From: an uncultured Anaerovibrio sp.
Lineage (GTDB): Bacteria; Bacillota; Negativicutes; Selenomonadales; Selenomonadaceae
Length of the DNA stretch: 11,404 nt
Direction of reading: 5' to 3'
Assembly: GCA_902785445.1 (NCBI GenBank)
Contig: CACZYN010000035.1
Coordinates: 1 to 11,404 of the forward strand
The notes below the pieces were generated by a model that searched no databases, was not told the DNA's origin, and was given only the letters and a program-made list of their open reading frames with translations. Both the position numbers and the translations under genes were made by a program. Below, one piece after another: positions 1 through 8,587 of this stretch (within the stretch, counting starts at the first letter, position 1; the number at the start of each line of letters is the position of its first letter).

Positions 1-925
1 GACGACAACGGGCAATATTCTTGGCACCGTAATTTTGCCCCACAAAGGTGGTAGCGGCCTGGGAAAAGGCTTGTAAAATAAAGAAGCCCGCAAATTCAAA
101 ATTAAGGGCGATAGCCGTAGCTGCCACTACTTCAGCGCCTAAATTATTTAATGCCACCTGAATAATAACATTGGAAAAGGAAAATACCATCCCCTGAAAC
201 CCCGTTGGCAAACCAACTTTACAAATATGGATGAGAATGTTGGTATCCACACTGAGCTTATCAAAACGCAGCTGCATGGGACCTTGTTCGTTATGTAACC
301 AATACACCATGAGGCAGGCACTGAAACAACTGGCCAAAACTGTAGCAATGGCCACCCCCTCAACCGCCATGCCCAGTTGAGTTACAAAGAACAAATTCAA
401 CAGCACATTGACAGTTCCTGCACATAACATGGCATAAAGGGGACGCTTGGTATCTCCCTTGGCCCGCAAAAGTGAAGCGCCAAAATTATACACCAGCATA
501 ATTGGCACGCCACCCATAAGAATACGGAGATACAGCACCGCCTGGTCCATAATATGCTCCGGGGTATCCACCATGCGTAAAATATCCGGGGCAAAATACA
601 CACCAAAAATTGCCAGCACAATACCACTGGTAAAGGCCAAAACGATAGAGGTATGTATGGTCTTTTTTATCCGCAGATAATCCTTGGAGCCTATTCGCAT
701 TGCACAGACCACGTTGGCACCAATGGACAAACCTATAACCAGGTTGAGCATTAAATTAATGACAATAGCATTGGCACCTACCGCTGCCAACGCTTCCTTG
801 CCTACAAACTGTCCAACCACCGCCACATCGGTGGCATTGAACAGCTGCTGCATAATACTGGTGGCCGCCAAGGGAATGGCAAATTTTAATATTTTGTCCC
901 AAATACTGCCTTCCAGCATATTCAT
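1..925 (-). CDS. MATE family multidrug/solute efflux transporter, C-terminus cut off by the window edge
   Basis: Inner-membrane secondary transporter of the MATE family (NorM/DinF relatives), expected to export cationic drugs or metabolites in exchange for Na+ or H+. Reading the minus strand from 925 gives 308 uninterrupted residues to the window edge; the family is usually about 450, so roughly the last third is missing. The N-terminus (EGSIWDKILKFAIPLAAT) and the segment QQLFNATDVAVVGQF (residues 26-40) are typical of MATE helix 1, with Asp33 at the position of the conserved ion-coupling aspartate of the family. Many hydrophobic segments follow, and the middle motif GASLLRAKGDTKRP matches the loop before helix 5 in this family. 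The ATG at 925 is taken as start, but an in-frame TTG at 940 has better spacing to the purine-rich GGAAGAG at the end of ftsK and may be the real one. It lies 17 bases (or 2) after the ftsK stop, so co-transcription is likely. Substrate unknown. Confidence 0.93.
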   Translation of the reverse strand, partial: MNMLEGSIWDKILKFAIPLAATSIMQQLFNATDVAVVGQFVGKEALAAVGANAIVINLMLNLVIGLSIGANVVCAMRIGSKDYLRIKKTIHTSIVLAFTSGIVLAIFGVYFAPDILRMVDTPEHIMDQAVLYLRILMGGVPIMLVYNFGASLLRAKGDTKRPLYAMLCAGTVNVLLNLFFVTQLGMAVEGVAIATVLASCFSACLMVYWLHNEQGPMQLRFDKLSVDTNILIHICKVGLPTGFQGMVFSFSNVIIQVALNNLGAEVVAATAIALNFEFAGFFILQAFSQAATTFVGQNYGAKNIARCR

Positions 926-942
926 ACTAGCTAATGCCAAAA

Positions 943-3900
943 TTACTTCTCTTCCTTCAAATACTCTTCCAATTTATCCATTATTTCAAAGGCCTGATCC
1001 TCGGTAACGAGGATTTCCCGCGGTTTACTGCCCTGAGGTGGGCCAACGATGTTCAATTGCTCCATAGTATCCAGTAATCTGCCAGCCCTGGTATAACCAA
1101 TATGATACCGACGCTGGAAGCTGGAGGCCGAAGCATTACCTGTCTGCATCACCAGCTCAACAGCCTGACGCAACAGCTCATCCACATTGCTCTTGCCCTT
1201 TACGCCTGGCTCACCATTCTCGCCCTCATTATCGGCTCTGTTGGTAAAATCCACCAAATCCTGATTGATTTCGCATTTATGACCCTGCTGCAGAATACTT
1301 TCCACCAACCGCTCAACTTCCAGATCGCTGACAAAGGCTCCCTGTACTCGGACTGCCTTCGGCTCCGTTTGTGGTTTAAAGAGCATATCGCCCTTACCCA
1401 GCAGCTTTTCTGCTCCAGCGGAATCCAAAATAGTGCGAGAGTCAATCTGGGAGGTTACCGCAAAGGAAATACGAGATGGAATATTCGCCTTGATAACACC
1501 GGTAATAACATTTACCGACGGCCGCTGTGTAGCCAACACCAAATAGATTCCTGCAGCTCGTGCTTTCTGGGCCAAGCGGCAGATAGCATCCTCCACATCG
1601 TGAGGAGCCACCATCATCAAATCCGCCAACTCATCAATAATAATGACCACTGAAGGCATCTGTTTGGCCTTATCATCAGCATAATACTGATTATAGGTTT
1701 CGATATTCCGCACTCCGGCTTCGGCAATAAGACCGTAGCGTTTTTCCATTTCCTGTACCGACCAGTTAAGCACTGCCGCAGCCTTCCGAGCATCGGTAAC
1801 CACCGGAACCATCAGATGAGGAATGTCGTTATAAACCGACAGCTCCACCATCTTCGGGTCAATCATAATGAATTTGACCTCATCCGGCTTGGCCTTAAAC
1901 AAAATACTGGTAACAATGGTGTTAATACATACGGATTTACCGGAACCGGTAGCACCAGCAACCAGCAAATGAGGCATATCCGCCAGATTGGCAAAAATTG
2001 CCTTACCACTAATATCCTTACCAAAGCCCACGGTGAGGTTGGATTTAGCTTCCTTAAAGGCAGCATTTTCCAAAACTTCCCGCAGCTGAACACTTTCCAG
2101 CTTGCGATTTGGTACCTCTATACCAATAGTGGATCTATTTTGTATCTGTTCAATACGCACGGAAGAAGCCGCCATACTAAGGGCGATATCATCGGCCAAG
2201 CCAGTGAGCTTGTTTACCTTTACTCCCGGAGCCAGCTTCACCTCGTAGCGGGTTACGGCCGGGCCATGACAGGCACTTAAAATATTGGCTTTAACCTTAA
2301 AATCCTGCAAGGTTTGGGCCAATACCTTGGCCTTCTCGGATATTTCCTGCTCCAGCTCCTCATCCTTTTCCTTGTTTTTCTTATCTAATATAAGATTAAC
2401 ATCCGGTACTTCATAAGGAGGCAATGGCTTTTCTTCTATGGCAGAAGCAGCACTTTCCTCTGTAAGTTGGGCCGCTAACTCCAGCTTATCTACTACCTCT
2501 GCCGGTTCTTCCTGCTGGTCTTCAGCAGCTACAGCATCGAATTCCTCGGCTGGGGCATCTATTTCCTCTTCCGGCAAGCTCTTGGTAAAGGAGGACTCTC
2601 CCTCATTGTCCGAGCTAAACTCTATGGCAAAACCTTCTTCAGCCGCTTCATCTGTAAATTCCTCTGGTTCAACGATCTCATCAATGCCGTCAAATTCAAA
2701 TATTTCGGACTCCGGCTCCGTACTTTCATCACTGTCATCCGTATTGTCATTATCATCAGCATTATTAGTATCCTCATGATCATCCGTCAATAATTCATCA
2801 ATGGAACTAACAATCAGAGGGCTTTCATCAGTAGTGGAGTCCACAAATTCTTCTTCGACTTCGATTTCGGTTTCGGTTTCGGTTTCTGCTTCTGCTTCCT
2901 CTTCAGGCTGAATATCTTGCCAATTTTGATTGTTCAAGGCTTCAAATTCTGCCAATTCTTCCGGGGTCAATTCTTCCATATCTTCCCCGTTATTTCTAAA
3001 CCGCCAATTATCAAAGGCCTTATCGGGAATTTTGTTTTCCTGCACATTAACAAAACCAGAAGTATCCAGTTTCTTCAGGTTTTTATTTAACTTGCCAGCG
3101 GCCTTTTGGGCAAATTCACTGACGTATGCTTCATTACCATATTCAGACTGACTATATCCATGGCCATAATCACTTTCCACATAGCCATTCATATCAGGAC
3201 CGTCAAAGGGCACCTTTCCCCCTGTTGGCTCCAGCGCCTGCCAAGTTGGGGCATCTGTACTGCCATCCAGTTTAATTATGGTATTTATATCCCCAGTATC
3301 GGTAATAGCATCATTTGATGTATTTTGAGACATCGCCGGGCCATCATCAATAAAGGAGGCATCATTCGCCTGATTATAAAAAGACTTCTTGCTTTTAATT
3401 CGCTGAACCTGTTCTCCTAACTGATTCTGTACCTTTGAACCGACATTTTTGGCCCCATCATAGACCACTTCCGCCACATCCAAAGCCATGCCAGCTCCCT
3501 TTTCCGAGGCTTCCTTGGTGTACAATATCCCCGTAGCCAAGGACAAAGGAGTTGCCAGGAGAACAGAACCAATTATGGCTGCTGCCAAGACAATCGTGGT
3601 ACCAGTGCTGGCCAGGGGCTTATGGAGTACCAGGGCAATCATTCCACCTATGATTCCGCCACCATCCGCCAGGCTTTCCGGTAAAATTTCCTTGCCAAAG
3701 GGTATCAAAATATGATGATACATCGCCAATAGGGAAAATAATAATAACATTACTCCCACTGATGTCTTATTAATACCCACTTTTTTGTGCTGCATTATGT
3801 AATAGCCGCCACAAACTACAAACAGCAAGGAAACTGCTGATGCACCAATACCAAAGAAATACTTCAAAAAACGGGCAAACTTAAGGCCTACAAAGCCCAC

Positions 3901-4107
3901 ATTTAACCCCAGTAAACCACAAAGGGAAATAAGACCAATGGCCACAAAAATAATACCAATAATTTCCGGCTTTCTGGTGGAAGTTTCAGTTACTTCCTCT
4001 ACTTTTTCCTTTACATCCGCCTTCTTATTGGCTGCCTTAGTTTTATTTTTGGATTTTATATGTTTATTTTTCTCTTTACCAGAGCGTTTAGTTATTTTTT
4101 TCTGCAA
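943..4107 (-). CDS. ftsK: DNA translocase FtsK/SpoIIIE
   Basis: Hexameric, septum-anchored ATP-driven DNA pump that clears and sorts the chromosome terminus at division. From the chosen TTG start it is 1054 residues: a short Lys-rich cytoplasmic N-terminus (1-45), about four to five membrane helices (near 48-70, 84-104, 116-136, 150-190), a long linker that becomes very acidic (about 380-560), then the translocase motor. Motor marks include the alpha domain from about residue 561, Walker A GATGSGKS (718-725), Walker B IIIDELAD with Asp825-Glu826, and ATQRPS. A winged-helix gamma domain (about 975-1045, SFQRRYHIGYTRAGRLLDTME) is the part that reads orienting DNA motifs in this family. The open frame continues upstream to 4209, but that stretch runs through the previous operon's terminator and has no ribosome site; the TTG at 4107 follows GAGGTG (4119-4114) by six bases and gives a normal FtsK N-terminus. 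Downstream gene is a MATE transporter, probably in the same transcript. Whether it acts mainly in division or sporulation cannot be told. Confidence 0.96.
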   Translation of the reverse strand: MQKKITKRSGKEKNKHIKSKNKTKAANKKADVKEKVEEVTETSTRKPEIIGIIFVAIGLISLCGLLGLNVGFVGLKFARFLKYFFGIGASAVSLLFVVCGGYYIMQHKKVGINKTSVGVMLLLFSLLAMYHHILIPFGKEILPESLADGGGIIGGMIALVLHKPLASTGTTIVLAAAIIGSVLLATPLSLATGILYTKEASEKGAGMALDVAEVVYDGAKNVGSKVQNQLGEQVQRIKSKKSFYNQANDASFIDDGPAMSQNTSNDAITDTGDINTIIKLDGSTDAPTWQALEPTGGKVPFDGPDMNGYVESDYGHGYSQSEYGNEAYVSEFAQKAAGKLNKNLKKLDTSGFVNVQENKIPDKAFDNWRFRNNGEDMEELTPEELAEFEALNNQNWQDIQPEEEAEAETETETEIEVEEEFVDSTTDESPLIVSSIDELLTDDHEDTNNADDNDNTDDSDESTEPESEIFEFDGIDEIVEPEEFTDEAAEEGFAIEFSSDNEGESSFTKSLPEEEIDAPAEEFDAVAAEDQQEEPAEVVDKLELAAQLTEESAASAIEEKPLPPYEVPDVNLILDKKNKEKDEELEQEISEKAKVLAQTLQDFKVKANILSACHGPAVTRYEVKLAPGVKVNKLTGLADDIALSMAASSVRIEQIQNRSTIGIEVPNRKLESVQLREVLENAAFKEAKSNLTVGFGKDISGKAIFANLADMPHLLVAGATGSGKSVCINTIVTSILFKAKPDEVKFIMIDPKMVELSVYNDIPHLMVPVVTDARKAAAVLNWSVQEMEKRYGLIAEAGVRNIETYNQYYADDKAKQMPSVVIIIDELADLMMVAPHDVEDAICRLAQKARAAGIYLVLATQRPSVNVITGVIKANIPSRISFAVTSQIDSRTILDSAGAEKLLGKGDMLFKPQTEPKAVRVQGAFVSDLEVERLVESILQQGHKCEINQDLVDFTNRADNEGENGEPGVKGKSNVDELLRQAVELVMQTGNASASSFQRRYHIGYTRAGRLLDTMEQLNIVGPPQGSKPREILVTEDQAFEIMDKLEEYLKEEK
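2854..2904 (-). repeat. Degenerate hexanucleotide tandem repeat inside the ftsK acidic linker
   Basis: On the plus strand the pattern TTCGAC, TTCGAT, three perfect TTCGGT units, two TTCTGC units, TTCCTC, TTC can be read back to back. On the coding strand this encodes alternating Glu-x (residues about 402-418: EEEAEAETETETEIEVE), part of the acidic linker between membrane domain and motor. The unit is a multiple of three, so gain or loss of copies by slippage would keep the frame and only change linker length. Confidence 0.8.
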
Positions 4108-4113
4108 ATTTTT

Positions 4114-4119
4114 CACCTC
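4114..4119 (-). promoter_or_regulatory. Ribosome binding site that fixes the ftsK start
   Basis: GAGGTG on the minus strand sits six bases before the TTG at 4107. None of the earlier in-frame candidates (TTG 4209, ATG 4164, ATG 4140) has a comparable purine-rich site at proper distance. The GTG inside this motif is itself in frame but would lack its own site. Confidence 0.75.
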
Positions 4120-4167
4120 GTTAAATAAAAGCGCTAGCATATATTTTATCAAATAAAACAACATAAG

Positions 4168-4198
4168 AAAAGAGACTACTTCATCAATAGTCTCTTTT
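4168..4198 (-). terminator. Intrinsic terminator of the RND efflux operon
   Basis: A perfect 11-bp inverted repeat, AAAAGAGACTA (4168-4178) and TAGTCTCTTTT (4188-4198), with a 9-base loop. On the minus strand it lies 15 bases after the RND pump stop codon and its descending arm ends in TTTT followed by CTT. The stem has few G-C pairs, so termination may be partial. The remaining AT-rich stretch down to the ftsK ribosome site (4120-4167) must contain the ftsK promoter if ftsK is transcribed on its own; I see AT-rich -10-like hexamers there but no convincing -35/-10 pair. Confidence 0.8.
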
Positions 4199-4213
4199 GC
4201 TAAAAACAATCTG

Positions 4214-7200
4214 TTACAATTCTTTATCTTTATTTCTTAAATTAGTCAGCTTGACAACCAAGCAATATAGCAGAGGTATCAGGAATACACCCAGAAGTGT
4301 GGCGAAGAACATTCCACCAACTACTGCTGTACCCATACTGTTTCTGGCTGCTGAACCAGCACCAGAGGCCATGGCTAACGGCAGACAGCCAATAACAAAG
4401 GCCAGGGAGGTCATCAGTATCGGTCTAAGGCGTAACCCCGCAGCTTCTATGGTAGCCTTCACCGGTTCCATACCGGCATCAACACGGGCCTTGGCGAACT
4501 CTACGATCAGAATAGCGTTCTTGGCTGCCAACCCCATGAGCATGATAACACCTATCTGCATATAGATACTGTTCTGGAGACCGGAATTAAGATGCCCAAA
4601 TATTGCTTCGGTATATAGCAATGTGTACTGAACGAAGAATGCGCCAAAGATTCCTGTAGGCACCGAGAGAAGCACCGCAAATGGTACACTCCAGCTCTCA
4701 TACAACGCCGCCAGACAGAGGAATACAAACAAAACTGCCAGCATCATAACCTGGCCAGTGGTACCCGCGGACTTTTTCTCTTCACGGGATTGTCCGGACC
4801 AGTCAATGGTAAAACCAGCTGGTGCCTTCTCACGCACCACTTCCTCGATAGCGGCAATGGCCTGACCGGAGCTATAGCCCTCGGCGACCGCCCCTTGAAT
4901 ACTTATACTGCGGGAACCATTAAATCTGGTTACAACCGAGGCAGAAGTAGTAATTCTTGGCTTCAAAAGGCTATCCAACGGCACCATGGTACCTTCCTGA
5001 TTTTTAACAAAACAGAATTTCAGTGCCTCAGCTTCGCTACGATATTGCACATCCGACTGCATCATAACCTTGTAGGACCGGCCAAACTGTACGAAATCAT
5101 TGACCTGAGTTCCACCGTAGTTTACCTGCAGGGCTGTGAATACATCTGACAGATTAACACCCAACTGCTTAATCTGCTCTCTGTCGATATCATAGCGACA
5201 AATTGGGGAATCAACGGAGAAGGTGGAATAAACCATGGCCAGCTCCGGCCGTTGATTGGCTGCCGCCACAATTTCCTTGGTAAGAGCATCCAGCTCCTTA
5301 TCCGTATGACCGGTTACATCCTGAAGCTCCATGCTCCAACCGCCTACCATGCCCAAGCCTGGCAAGGACGGTGGCAAAATCGGCATTACACTGGCTTCAG
5401 TATGCTTCATACCAATAACCCCTGCCTGCCCCATAATAGATCCAATGGACAGTTCATCAGTTGTACGGTCATCCCAACTGTCCAAACGGACAAAGAGCGT
5501 ACCGCTATCTGACTTAACACCGTTTGACAGCATATCCAAACCAGAAATTTTCATAACTGATTGAACACCAGGTATCTCCTTAATTTCATCACTTAAGGCA
5601 TTCATGGTTTCATAGGTGCGATTTAAGGACGTTCCGTTAGGCATGGATATTGCCACCAGGAAATAACCCTGGTCTTCGTCCGGAACGAAGGTGGAAGGCA
5701 GTTTCACGTAGAAAAAGCCCGCCAAAGCGCAAATAACCAACAGAGACGCCACACCAGCCTTGGCATGATCGATGATCCAGCCTACGGCTCCAGTATAGCT
5801 GTTGGTGGTACGTTCAAACCAATCATTAAACCAATCAAAGAATCTATCCAGGAAATTTTTCTCGGCATTAGGATTGTGTGGCTTTAGCAAGGTCGCACAA
5901 AGAGCCGGGGTCAGAGACAGAGCCACAAAGGCGGAAATTGCCATGGATACAACAATGGTCAAGGCGAACTGACGATAAAGCACACCAGTAGTTCCACCAA
6001 GGAACGCCACCGGAATAAATACTGAAGACAGTACAAAGGCAATGGCTACTACCGGTCCTTGTACCTCTTCCATAGCTTTTTCGGTGGCCTCTACCGGACC
6101 AAGACCATCCCGCTTCATGTGGGATTCGACATTTTCTATTACTACTATGGCGTCATCTACTACCAGACCAATGGCCAGTACCATGGCAAACAAGGTCAGG
6201 GTATTGATGGAAAAGCCTAATAATACGAAACTTGCGAAAGTACCTACCAGAGAAACCGGAATGGCCAGTACCGGAATAAGGGTGGCCCGCCAGCTTTGCA
6301 GGAACAGAAATACTATAACGATAACCAAGGCCAAGGCCTCTTTAAAGGTCTGTACTACCTCACCGATGGATTCGTTAATAAACTCGGTATTATCAACTAT
6401 TGGCCGATAGACCATATCATCCGGGAATTCCTTTTCGGCCTCCTTCAGTATTTGCTTGATCTCCCCGATAGCTTCCACCGCATTGGCATCGCTGGTCAGC
6501 TTTACACCAAAGCCAGCGGCCGGAGCCCCATCTGCATCGGAAATTTCCGAGGTACTCTTGGCACCGTTTTCTATCCGGGCTACATCCTTCAGGTACACAC
6601 AGGAGCCATCCGGGTTAGCCTTCAAAATAATGTTGCCGAATTCCTCCGGGGTAACCAGTCGACCATCCACACTGCCGGTGTACTGCTTCTCCTGGTTTTT
6701 CGGGGTAGGTAACTGACCAATGGTACCAGCTGCTGCCTGAACATTCTGTTCTTGAATGGCACTGGAAACATCCGATACGGTAAGGCCCAATTCCGATAAG
6801 CGGTCCGGATTCAGCCATACGCGCATGGAATAAGTAGAACCGAAGGTGGAAACCTCACCGACACCCTTCACACGTTTAATTCTATCTACTAAATAAATGT
6901 CTGCATAATTCATCAGGAAGGTACGCTTGAAGGTACCATTAGGGGACAAAAGAGCAAACACAAAGGACATATCACTGGAGGATTTTTTGGTGGTCACGCC
7001 GACGTTTTGCACATCAGTTGGCAAGCTGGCATTAGCCGTAGACACATTATTCTGCACCAATACGGCATCCATATCCCCATCAGTGCCCAGCTCGAATTTT
7101 ACATCCAAACTGTAGCTGCCGCTATCATCAGAAGTCGAGGTCATATAGTCCATACCTTGGGTACCGTTGACCTCCTGCTCGATTACCTGGGCCACCGTCT

Positions 7201-7375
7201 GATTGATTACGCTGGCATTGGCGCCAGTATAAGCGGTACTAACGTTGACCGTTGGCTGGGTAATTTGAGGATATTGGGCAATCGGCAAGCTCAATCCGGA
7301 TACCGTACCCAAAATAACAATAATAACGGCTATTACAATGGCGAAAATCGGGCGATGTATAAAAAATCGTGCCAT
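4214..7375 (-). CDS. RND efflux pump inner-membrane subunit (HAE1 family, AcrB/MexB-like)
   Basis: Proton-driven inner-membrane pump of a tripartite exporter that moves hydrophobic or amphiphilic compounds from the periplasm to the outside. It has 1053 residues, full length for HAE1 pumps. It begins with MARFFIHRPIFAIVIA, typical of the first helix. The helix-4 motif GLVVDDAIVVIENV carries Asp407-Asp408, the proton-relay pair of AcrB, and helix 10 has GLAAKNAILIVEFAK with Lys952 at the place of AcrB Lys940. The duplicated porter/docking loops and the C-terminal GSAARNSMGTAVVGGM are also standard. The switch loop (residues 612-625) lacks the two phenylalanines I recall from AcrB, so drug preference may differ. 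The ATG at 7375 follows AAGGAGG (7389-7383) by seven bases; this site overlaps the stop codon of the upstream membrane-fusion gene, 12 bases away, implying coupled translation. It is last in the operon, before a terminator. Substrates cannot be read from sequence. Confidence 0.97.
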   Translation of the reverse strand: MARFFIHRPIFAIVIAVIIVILGTVSGLSLPIAQYPQITQPTVNVSTAYTGANASVINQTVAQVIEQEVNGTQGMDYMTSTSDDSGSYSLDVKFELGTDGDMDAVLVQNNVSTANASLPTDVQNVGVTTKKSSSDMSFVFALLSPNGTFKRTFLMNYADIYLVDRIKRVKGVGEVSTFGSTYSMRVWLNPDRLSELGLTVSDVSSAIQEQNVQAAAGTIGQLPTPKNQEKQYTGSVDGRLVTPEEFGNIILKANPDGSCVYLKDVARIENGAKSTSEISDADGAPAAGFGVKLTSDANAVEAIGEIKQILKEAEKEFPDDMVYRPIVDNTEFINESIGEVVQTFKEALALVIVIVFLFLQSWRATLIPVLAIPVSLVGTFASFVLLGFSINTLTLFAMVLAIGLVVDDAIVVIENVESHMKRDGLGPVEATEKAMEEVQGPVVAIAFVLSSVFIPVAFLGGTTGVLYRQFALTIVVSMAISAFVALSLTPALCATLLKPHNPNAEKNFLDRFFDWFNDWFERTTNSYTGAVGWIIDHAKAGVASLLVICALAGFFYVKLPSTFVPDEDQGYFLVAISMPNGTSLNRTYETMNALSDEIKEIPGVQSVMKISGLDMLSNGVKSDSGTLFVRLDSWDDRTTDELSIGSIMGQAGVIGMKHTEASVMPILPPSLPGLGMVGGWSMELQDVTGHTDKELDALTKEIVAAANQRPELAMVYSTFSVDSPICRYDIDREQIKQLGVNLSDVFTALQVNYGGTQVNDFVQFGRSYKVMMQSDVQYRSEAEALKFCFVKNQEGTMVPLDSLLKPRITTSASVVTRFNGSRSISIQGAVAEGYSSGQAIAAIEEVVREKAPAGFTIDWSGQSREEKKSAGTTGQVMMLAVLFVFLCLAALYESWSVPFAVLLSVPTGIFGAFFVQYTLLYTEAIFGHLNSGLQNSIYMQIGVIMLMGLAAKNAILIVEFAKARVDAGMEPVKATIEAAGLRLRPILMTSLAFVIGCLPLAMASGAGSAARNSMGTAVVGGMFFATLLGVFLIPLLYCLVVKLTNLRNKDKEL

Positions 7376-7387
7376 AATTCCGCCTCC

Positions 7388-8584
7388 TTAGGACTCGTTT
7401 ACAATATCGGTGCTATCTTTCAAGGAGAAGCCCATGTCCTCCGCCGTAACCATAGTTACATCAAGGTCCTTACCGGACTGCAGATTGGTCAGGCCATCTA
7501 CTATAACAACGTCATTGACAGTTAAACCATTCTTAACGATGTAATAGCTGCCTACTTTTTCGCCAAGAACAACCTTCTTGGACAAGGACTTACCATCATC
7601 CCCTACCACCAGTACGAAGTTTTCTTCCAAAAGCTGCTGCACAGCCCGCTGTGGTACCAGGATAACATTTTTAGCCGTAACTCCCACGAACTTCACCCGG
7701 GCAAACATTCCCGGCATCAGAACACCCTTTGGATTACGTAATATGGCTTTTACGGTGAGAGCACTGGAATTATCCTTAAAGGACCGGTCCGCTGCAGTAA
7801 GCTCACCTTCCAACGGATATTCATAACCATTGGACAAAACAATCTTTATCTTAGGTAAAGGCGCATCATCACCTGAATCCAGCTTGTTTTCTTCCATGGC
7901 CTTAGCTAATAAATTCAGATACTCTGTCTCACTGACATTGAACTGAACATATATCGGATCCAAGGAGCCTATGGTAACCAACGTGGTGCTGCCGGCGGTA
8001 GAGTAAGTTCCTACAGCCACATCATCCACCGAAACCCGGCCGGACATTGGAGCATAAACTATGGCATCCTGCAAATTTTCCTTGGCCTTTCTAAGAGAAG
8101 CCCGCTTGGATTCTACTGTAGCCTGGTTGGCTGCCACATCTTCCCGTTTATTAACCAAGGTCTGCTCGGAAACAGCTTTATCGTTAAACAACATTTCATT
8201 ACGGGCCAATTCATCCTGGGCAGTTCTCAAGTCCGATTCAGCCTTATGGAGATCAGCTTCAGCCTCCAAAACGGCCATTTCGTACTGTCTTGAATCCAGA
8301 CGATATAGTGCTTGGCCAGCCTGTACCTCGTCTCCACCCTTAAAATATTTTTCCATTACACTGCCAGATATGCGGGAATGAACGGAAACATCATCTGTAC
8401 CCCTTAACTGACCTGGATAACTATAGGATATAGGTGCGTCCTGCTGCAGAACCTTCATGGCTTTAACAGTGGCCTTCTGTCCTGCTTCCTGGTCCTGGCC
8501 TCCACATCCGGCAAAGAAGATACTCGTCACTAAAACAAGGGCACTGATAACAGCTCCCGCTTTTTTACAAAATAGTCCTGCCAC
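7388..8584 (-). CDS. RND efflux membrane-fusion (periplasmic adaptor) lipoprotein, AcrA/MexA-like
   Basis: Adaptor that bridges the RND pump and the outer-membrane channel in the periplasm. It has 398 residues, the usual AcrA size. A signal peptide (Lys7-Lys8, hydrophobic core 11-24) ends in FFAGC, so Cys27 is the likely lipidated residue anchoring it to the inner membrane. Domains in order: first lipoyl half (about 65-98, SRISGSVMEKYFKGGDEVQAGQ shape), coiled-coil hairpin (about 98-170), second lipoyl half with the family signature ENLQDAIVYAPMSGRV (169-184), beta-barrel (about 210-300, ending MPGMFARVKF) and membrane-proximal domain (300-385, with VPQRAV). The GTG at 8584 is used as start: a GGGGG-containing ribosome site lies eight bases before it, and the gap to the stop of the outer-membrane factor gene is three bases. 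Middle gene of the operon. The short in-frame ending (STDIVNES) is not conserved-looking. Confidence 0.96.
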   Translation of the reverse strand: MAGLFCKKAGAVISALVLVTSIFFAGCGGQDQEAGQKATVKAMKVLQQDAPISYSYPGQLRGTDDVSVHSRISGSVMEKYFKGGDEVQAGQALYRLDSRQYEMAVLEAEADLHKAESDLRTAQDELARNEMLFNDKAVSEQTLVNKREDVAANQATVESKRASLRKAKENLQDAIVYAPMSGRVSVDDVAVGTYSTAGSTTLVTIGSLDPIYVQFNVSETEYLNLLAKAMEENKLDSGDDAPLPKIKIVLSNGYEYPLEGELTAADRSFKDNSSALTVKAILRNPKGVLMPGMFARVKFVGVTAKNVILVPQRAVQQLLEENFVLVVGDDGKSLSKKVVLGEKVGSYYIVKNGLTVNDVVIVDGLTNLQSGKDLDVTMVTAEDMGFSLKDSTDIVNES

Positions 8585-8587
8585 CTG

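Noticed and set aside
148..627. Two small Cys/Trp-rich minus-strand open frames
   Set aside because: They sit in a shifted frame of the MATE gene, whose continuous 308-residue frame shows clear family motifs.
1102..1653. 183-codon open frame on the plus strand
   Set aside because: Lies fully antisense to the conserved FtsK motor region, has no domain-like pattern, and its length follows from the codon use of ftsK.
2438..2779. Ser-rich plus-strand open frame
   Set aside because: It is the complement of the Glu/Asp-rich FtsK linker; GAA/GAG-rich coding reads as Ser/Leu in the opposite frame.
4168..4198. The 11-bp inverted repeat as a regulatory operator for ftsK
   Set aside because: Its place 15 bases after the RND stop and the T-run after the stem fit an intrinsic terminator better.
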